From NCBI RefSeq assembly GCF_900538055.1, contig NZ_UZAC03000003.1:1-64000 (forward strand): a stretch of DNA of 64,000 nucleotides, read 5' to 3'. The notes beneath the pieces are model-generated. The model saw nothing but the letters and a program-made list of their open reading frames with translations. It was not told where the DNA came from and made no database searches. Shown here piece by piece: positions 59,812 to 64,000 of the stretch (the first letter of the stretch is position 1; each line of letters opens with the position of its first letter). Position numbers and translations under genes: made by a program. The DNA comes from Pasteuria penetrans. GTDB lineage: Bacteria; Bacillota; Bacilli; Thermoactinomycetales; Thermoactinomycetaceae.

Positions 59812-60082
59812 ATGATGGTTTCTGAAGAAGGCCCAATTTTTTGTACAGGGTTCTCAGATAAAATAAAGGATCTCTACATGGGGGATGCGATCCTCTAAAT
59901 ATCATAGACAAAATTACTTAAAAATATTATAATATTTATTATATATTTATAAATTTATAACAAGGAAACCCATGAAGCCATCGAAATTCTGATCCTGTCT
60001 ACTGGACATGGGGAGGGGATGTGCATTCTTTTTTACATTATTGATTGAAATATCCACAAAAAAAGGGGAGTTCGTTTCAAGA

Positions 60083-60300
60083 GTGTGTCCCATAAGCTGT
60101 ACAAGCAACGAAGGTTGTACCTGTTTCTTTGGGGTCGTTGGATAGGTAGAAAAGTTTCCAACCCACCTAACGCTGCTGATATGAAAACACTCTGGTGGTT
60201 AGGGTTTGAGAAAAGGTGGGGGATTAGGGGGTTCAACAAAAGTGAACCGTTTGGGGACGTACCGAAGAGAATAGTTCATGTCAAAAATAATGTTCATAAT
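60083..60300 (+). ncRNA. structured-RNA-like repeat family, copy D (5' part only)
   Basis: Starts GTGTGTC at 60083, then CTGTACAAGCAACGAAGGTTGTA, TTCCAACCCACCTAACGCTGCTG, CTGGTGGTTAGGGTTTGAGAAAAGG, AGTGAACCGTTTGGGGACGTACCGAA and GTTCATGTCAAAA, matching copies C and F; it breaks off after about 215 bases. Confidence 0.5.
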
Positions 60301-61059
60301 CAATGGGATGAGTATATGTTTGCATATCATCCCTATTGTATTATGGTAGTCATATTATCTATCCATATACAAAGGTTCATATTCAGTGGAGAATAGGACG
60401 AGTGGAGTGTAAATTAATTCTATATAGGAAGGTTTATCGGGATCCGTCGTGGATAACAGGCGATCTTGAAAAAAAAATTTATTTTTTTCTATCTCCTCTG
60501 TTCCGTAGTTATTCGGTGTTGTGTTACAATATCTGGGAATCATCTGTCGTCTAGTTCACTTATATTTTTTTATATACGATAAGAAAGATGATACAACGAG
60601 GATAGATGCTTTTCTATTATTTATCACCAGGTTTTTAACCAACGAAATGTAGGTACCATTAGTTGATACATAATAATATGAACAAACTGTTTATTGTGAA
60701 ATATTGTGCTGATCTACTGACCAAGGGGGTATTGGATGAAAAAGGAGGTATTATCAAATAACCTTACTGTATCGGGACCGAAGGGATGACAAATCCATCC
60801 AATACCGGACTCTTGATGAAGGAACCGGGCTATCCGACACGTCCTCTCTGTCCCCCTTTATCCATCTGTTGATGGTATCGGACAGCAACGTCGTATTGTC
60901 CACAGGTACCCGGGCCTTATGTTGTCCACTCTTGACCTGTTCAACGGTCTTTTATTTGAATTCCATAGACTGGGAATAATGAAATTTGATAGGATGTCCC
61001 TATGGAGAGGGTGTGCTCTACCAATTCGTGTGGATGATGAAGGGACACTTCAACTTAGG

Positions 61060-61745
61060 GTGTGTCCACTCTAAGTTGAATACAGTGAAATCGTCTGGTG
61101 GGTGGTAGGCTTCCAACCGCCTAGCGATGCTGGGATCAAGGGTTCTGATCGTGATAGGTTGGGGAAAAGTAGGGTTTGGCTAACTTTGTCGGGTGGGAAT
61201 CGGGGCGGGAAGATTGGTGGATGGGGGTGAACCGTTGATGACACGCCGAAAATCGCGATTCGTGTCGAAAAAGCATGATGTGGGTATGCGATGTGGGAAT
61301 GAACTGATGGGGATGAATGATCTACTGCCTCGGTGGCCCATGGGATGTGCAGGTGGGACGAATCCAATGTAATTTCCTGTGCGAAGCTTTTGGGGGGTGT
61401 GCGGATTCTTTGGCCGTCACCAGGCGAAAAAAGGACCAGAGATAACCGATCTTTTTCGTATAGGGTCGGATCGTGTGTTCTGCGGACCCTGTGTATAGGG
61501 ACAATGAAGGGGAATTTCGACAAGAAGATGGAATCCCCCCGTCGGGATGGCGGGCCGATTCTAAGCCGCCTTACGCTGCTGGTATAAAGAGCATCGGTAG
61601 CTGGTGGATTCCAGGAAGGGGTAGGGAATGTTTGTCTGGTGTGGATTATAGGGACCAGTGGGAGCAGATCCTCATAAATCGAACGGAAAACGCTCATCTC
61701 CACGTGTCGAAACCCTGGTTGGTATCGAAGATGATGGGGGATTCG
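61060..61745 (+). ncRNA. structured-RNA-like repeat family, copy E
   Basis: Starts GTGTGTC at 61060, followed by GGCTTCCAACCGCCTAGCGATGCTGG, TTGGGGAAAAG, GGTGAACCGTTGATGACACGCCGAAA, TTCGTGTCGAAAA, GATGTGCAGGTGGGACGAATCCAATGTAA, GTGTGCGGA and GGCCGTCACCAGGCG, in the same order as copies A and C. A second, shorter set of blocks follows (CCGCCTTACGCTGCTGGTATAAAGAGC at about 61566), suggesting a nested or tandem piece. The start lies in a hairpin TTCAACTTAG / CTAAGTTGAA (61049-61080). Confidence 0.5.
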
Positions 61746-62088
61746 CCCGTTATGATATAGGCTCTGCATCAATCCTATATTTGGCAAAGCGGCATTCGGT
61801 GGCATGATTCCGGCGTTCGCGTACAACAGGGAAACCTATTATGGGGGCTGGGGGATGGTTTTTCCCAGCATGGGTCGGGGACTTGGGTTTGAATCTGAAT
61901 ATATCTGCTCCTACGTACACAATACTTAGAATCGTTTGTTCCGTGGGTTTGCTAGGAGCAGTTGATTTGGGTGATGGAGGTTTTCCACGGCAGGGGACTG
62001 TCGTATACAGTCCCAAGGAAGGTTGATTCGCGGGGATGATATGGGTTCCATCCCATCGGGTTCAGAAGCGATGGGGGAATGAATAGAC

Positions 62089-62958
62089 TTGGAAAAGGAT
62101 GTGTTCCTCTATATGGGAGAAGTATATCAGCAAATATCGGAAATAAAAACGGCCATTCGGAAAAAAACCGATTGTGTACCTGATGTAGCCCTTATCCTGG
62201 GTTCTGGATTGGGATCCCTTACCAAGATGGTGAAGGATGCTGTTGATATTCCTTATGGTGATCTACCCTATTTTCCCGATACCGGGGTTGTTGGCCATGA
62301 GGGTCGATTGTGGTTTGGAGAATTGGCGGGACGACAGGCAGCTATTTTGTCGGGTCGTTTCCATGCCTATGAGGGTCATCACCCTTCAGTCATCACCTTG
62401 CCCATTCGTGTTCTGCACCAATTGGGTGCACAGTGGTTGATCGTGACCAATGCCTCGGGGGGTATTTCCGAAAGTCTTCATCCTGGGCAATTGATGGTGA
62501 TTACAGACCATATCAACAACATGGGTCGGAATCCCCTGGTGGGCCCCCATGATCCAGCCCTAGGTGAGCGTTTCCTGGATATGTCTGCCGCCTATGATAT
62601 CGAACTCCGTGCGATAGCCCATAGGGTGGCAAGGGATCGTGGAATTGATCTCGGAGAGGGGGTATACATGGGTTGCCTGGGTCCTGTTTTCGAAACACCA
62701 GCTGAAATTCGGGTGTTCCAGAAAATGGGTGTGGATGCTGTGGGAATGTCCACCATCCCTGAGGTTATTGTTGCACGGCATGTTGGGATGCGTGTTTTGG
62801 GAATTTCCTGTATTTGTAACATGGCAGCTGGAACCTCCCCCCAGCCTTTGAATCATCTCGAGGTTCTGGAAATGGCCGAACGATCCCGTGATTCGTTTAT
62901 CTCCTTGATCACCGGTGTTCTTGAACATGTGGGGAGTCATGAGGTTACGATGGTGTGA
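62089..62958 (+). CDS. punA: Purine nucleoside phosphorylase
   Basis: A 289-residue trimeric-type PNP that splits guanosine/inosine and deoxy forms with phosphate. Motifs: LILGSGLGSL, GRFHAYEGH, IVTNASGGI, ITDHINNMGRNPL, the active-site MGCLGPVFETPAEIR with Glu, VGMSTIPEVIVARH and the purine-binding Asn in SCICNMAAG. TTG 62089 with GGGGG eleven bases upstream gives 289 residues; starts at GTG 62100 or ATG 62113 are also possible and nearer family length. It lies ahead of pdp, as in related genomes. Confidence 0.93.
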   Translation: MEKDVFLYMGEVYQQISEIKTAIRKKTDCVPDVALILGSGLGSLTKMVKDAVDIPYGDLPYFPDTGVVGHEGRLWFGELAGRQAAILSGRFHAYEGHHPSVITLPIRVLHQLGAQWLIVTNASGGISESLHPGQLMVITDHINNMGRNPLVGPHDPALGERFLDMSAAYDIELRAIAHRVARDRGIDLGEGVYMGCLGPVFETPAEIRVFQKMGVDAVGMSTIPEVIVARHVGMRVLGISCICNMAAGTSPQPLNHLEVLEMAERSRDSFISLITGVLEHVGSHEVTMV

Positions 62959-63201
62959 CTATATATAATTTATTAAGAATAAGAATTGATCAATAAATTG
63001 ATCTATTTATGATATCGATGTAAGAAAATGGTGACAGCAATGAACATCGCCTCGATTGTGTCATTTTTACCTTCCAATATCTGTATAAAAATTCTTAAAA
63101 AAGTTATTTTACTAAAAAGTTATTTATTAAGCAAAATTCGGATTCAGATAGGTGGTTTTGTTTCCGTACTAGCTTCATCTATGCATAAAGAGGGGTACAT
63201 T

Positions 63202-64000
63202 ATGAGTAAACCATTGGATATTGTTTCCTTACTGCGTCAGAAGAGAGATGGTAGATCTATTGATCCCGAAAGGCTGACATCCCTTGTGCAGAGTTATATG
63301 AGGGGGGATGTCGCGGATTATCATATGGCTGTTTTTGCTATGGCTGTTTATTATCGGGGCATGACGGTATCAGAATTAGCTGCTTTTACTCATGCCCTAG
63401 CTGACTCCGGGAAACGGGTAGACCTCTCTTCCCATTTTACCTCCCCAGTGGTAGACAAGCACAGTACAGGGGGGGTTGCTGATAGTACAACATTGATCCT
63501 AGCTCCTTTGGTAGCAGCGGCGGGTGTACCTGTAGGGAAACTCTCTGGGGCTGGTTTAGGGCATACTGGGGGAACGTTGGACAAATTGTCTGCGATCCCG
63601 GGGATGACAACATGTTTGTCTGTAGACCGTTTCATAGAACAGATACGGTCCATTCGGGTTGCCATTATGGGTGCCACAGAGGAAATAGCGCCGGCCGATC
63701 GTAGGTTGTATGCCCTACGGGATGTTACGGCAACGGTAGATTCCCTTCCTCTTATTGCCAGCTCTATTCTCAGTAAAAAACTTGCCCTCGGGGCTTCAGC
63801 CATTGTTTTAGATGTAAAGGTGGGTGCGGGAGCTTTTTTGCCGCAGGAGCGGGAGGCTGTACGTCTGGCGGAGATCATGGTGCAATTGGGTGCAGCCGTA
63901 GGCTGCCGTGTGGTTGCTTTGGTTACCGAAATGGGGCAGCCCTTGGGTTGTACGGTGGGTAATGCACTGGAGGTCCAGGAGGCCTTTACCGTGTTACAAG
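63202..64000 (+). CDS. pdp: Pyrimidine-nucleoside phosphorylase, partial (3' end beyond window)
   Basis: 266 residues visible of about 430. It cleaves thymidine, uridine and deoxyuridine. Visible motifs: N-terminal helical domain MSKPLDIVSLLRQKRDG, the phosphate loop KHSTGGVADSTTLILAPLVAAAG, SGAGLGHTGGTLDKL, and ALRDVTATVDSLPLIASSILSKK with the pyrimidine-binding Arg/Lys. Family usually has SSGGVGDKT; here STGGVADST. ATG 63202 has AGAGGGG six bases upstream. The frame continues unbroken to the window edge. It follows punA after 240 bases of AT-rich DNA. Confidence 0.95.
   Translation, partial: MSKPLDIVSLLRQKRDGRSIDPERLTSLVQSYMRGDVADYHMAVFAMAVYYRGMTVSELAAFTHALADSGKRVDLSSHFTSPVVDKHSTGGVADSTTLILAPLVAAAGVPVGKLSGAGLGHTGGTLDKLSAIPGMTTCLSVDRFIEQIRSIRVAIMGATEEIAPADRRLYALRDVTATVDSLPLIASSILSKKLALGASAIVLDVKVGAGAFLPQEREAVRLAEIMVQLGAAVGCRVVALVTEMGQPLGCTVGNALEVQEAFTVLQ

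Larger units (their letters stand above)
59812..62088. other. 2.3-kb non-coding gap with two RNA-like repeats
   Basis: Contains the AT-rich island 59920-59990 and copies D and E of the RNA-like family. Frames of up to 251 codons on the minus strand at 61071-61826 lie across copy E and have no recognisable motif; I do not support them. Confidence 0.5.

Noticed and set aside
61071-61826. 251-codon minus-strand frame
   Set aside because: It lies across RNA-like repeat copy E; composition does not resemble a protein and there is no ribosome binding site or motif.

Overview
The window looks like a low-complexity-intergenic, mid-GC chromosome of an endospore-forming Bacillota (Firmicutes). The evidence is spoIIIE, spoIVFA/spoIVFB, spo0B, obg and the ymfFHIJKM–pgsA–cinA cluster in Bacillus-like order. 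Gene density is unusually low for a free-living spore former: roughly a third of the sequence is non-coding, made of decayed transposase pieces, repeated RNA-like segments and short very AT-rich islands. This, together with gene-family duplications and nucleoside scavenging genes, suggests a host-associated lineage undergoing genome decay. A Pasteuria-like or Thermoactinomycetaceae-related organism is my guess; nothing in the window proves it.

Layout. 0.4-2.9 kb: SpoIIIE/FtsK translocase. 4.2-5.7 kb: a strongly diverged pantothenate-synthetase-like gene with a long N-terminal extension. 7-16.5 kb: three tandem BMP-family nucleoside-binding lipoproteins, at least two with their own promoter and two with their own terminator, followed by the ATPase and two permeases of a NupNOPQ-type nucleoside importer. 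19-31.5 kb: M16 peptidase pair (ymfF, ymfH), SDR (ymfI), DUF3243 (ymfJ), DUF3388 (ymfK), then three tandem RodZ-like HTH/membrane proteins where one is usual, pgsA, cinA and a DEAD-box RNA helicase (recA, expected after cinA, is absent here). 31.6-37.7 kb: secreted CAP-like protein, repeats and a broken IS256-family element. 37.7-46.7 kb: polysaccharide deacetylase, guaB, a membrane-anchored metzincin-like protein, aroQ, Xaa-Pro peptidase, efp, comEC. 47.6-51.1 kb: spoIVFA-spoIVFB-rplU-prp-rpmA-spo0B, tightly packed. 52.9-57.1 kb: two obg genes (the first lacking the C-terminal domain) plus a decayed third obg fragment, with an MFS transporter between them. 57-62 kb: repeats and a secreted repeat protein. 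62-64 kb: purine and pyrimidine nucleoside phosphorylases (the latter cut by the window edge).

Functionally, the nucleoside importer, purine and pyrimidine nucleoside phosphorylases and IMP dehydrogenase form a coherent salvage theme. The sporulation genes are those for DNA translocation into the forespore, sigma-K activation and the phosphorelay.

The most interesting unexplained signals are a family of at least six related non-coding segments with a shared GTGTGTC start (possibly degenerate group II intron RNAs), the RodZ triplet, the obg duplication, and the pantothenate-synthetase-like protein with altered active-site positions. Many start codons are GTG or TTG preceded by G-run Shine-Dalgarno sequences; I moved several starts downstream on that basis.
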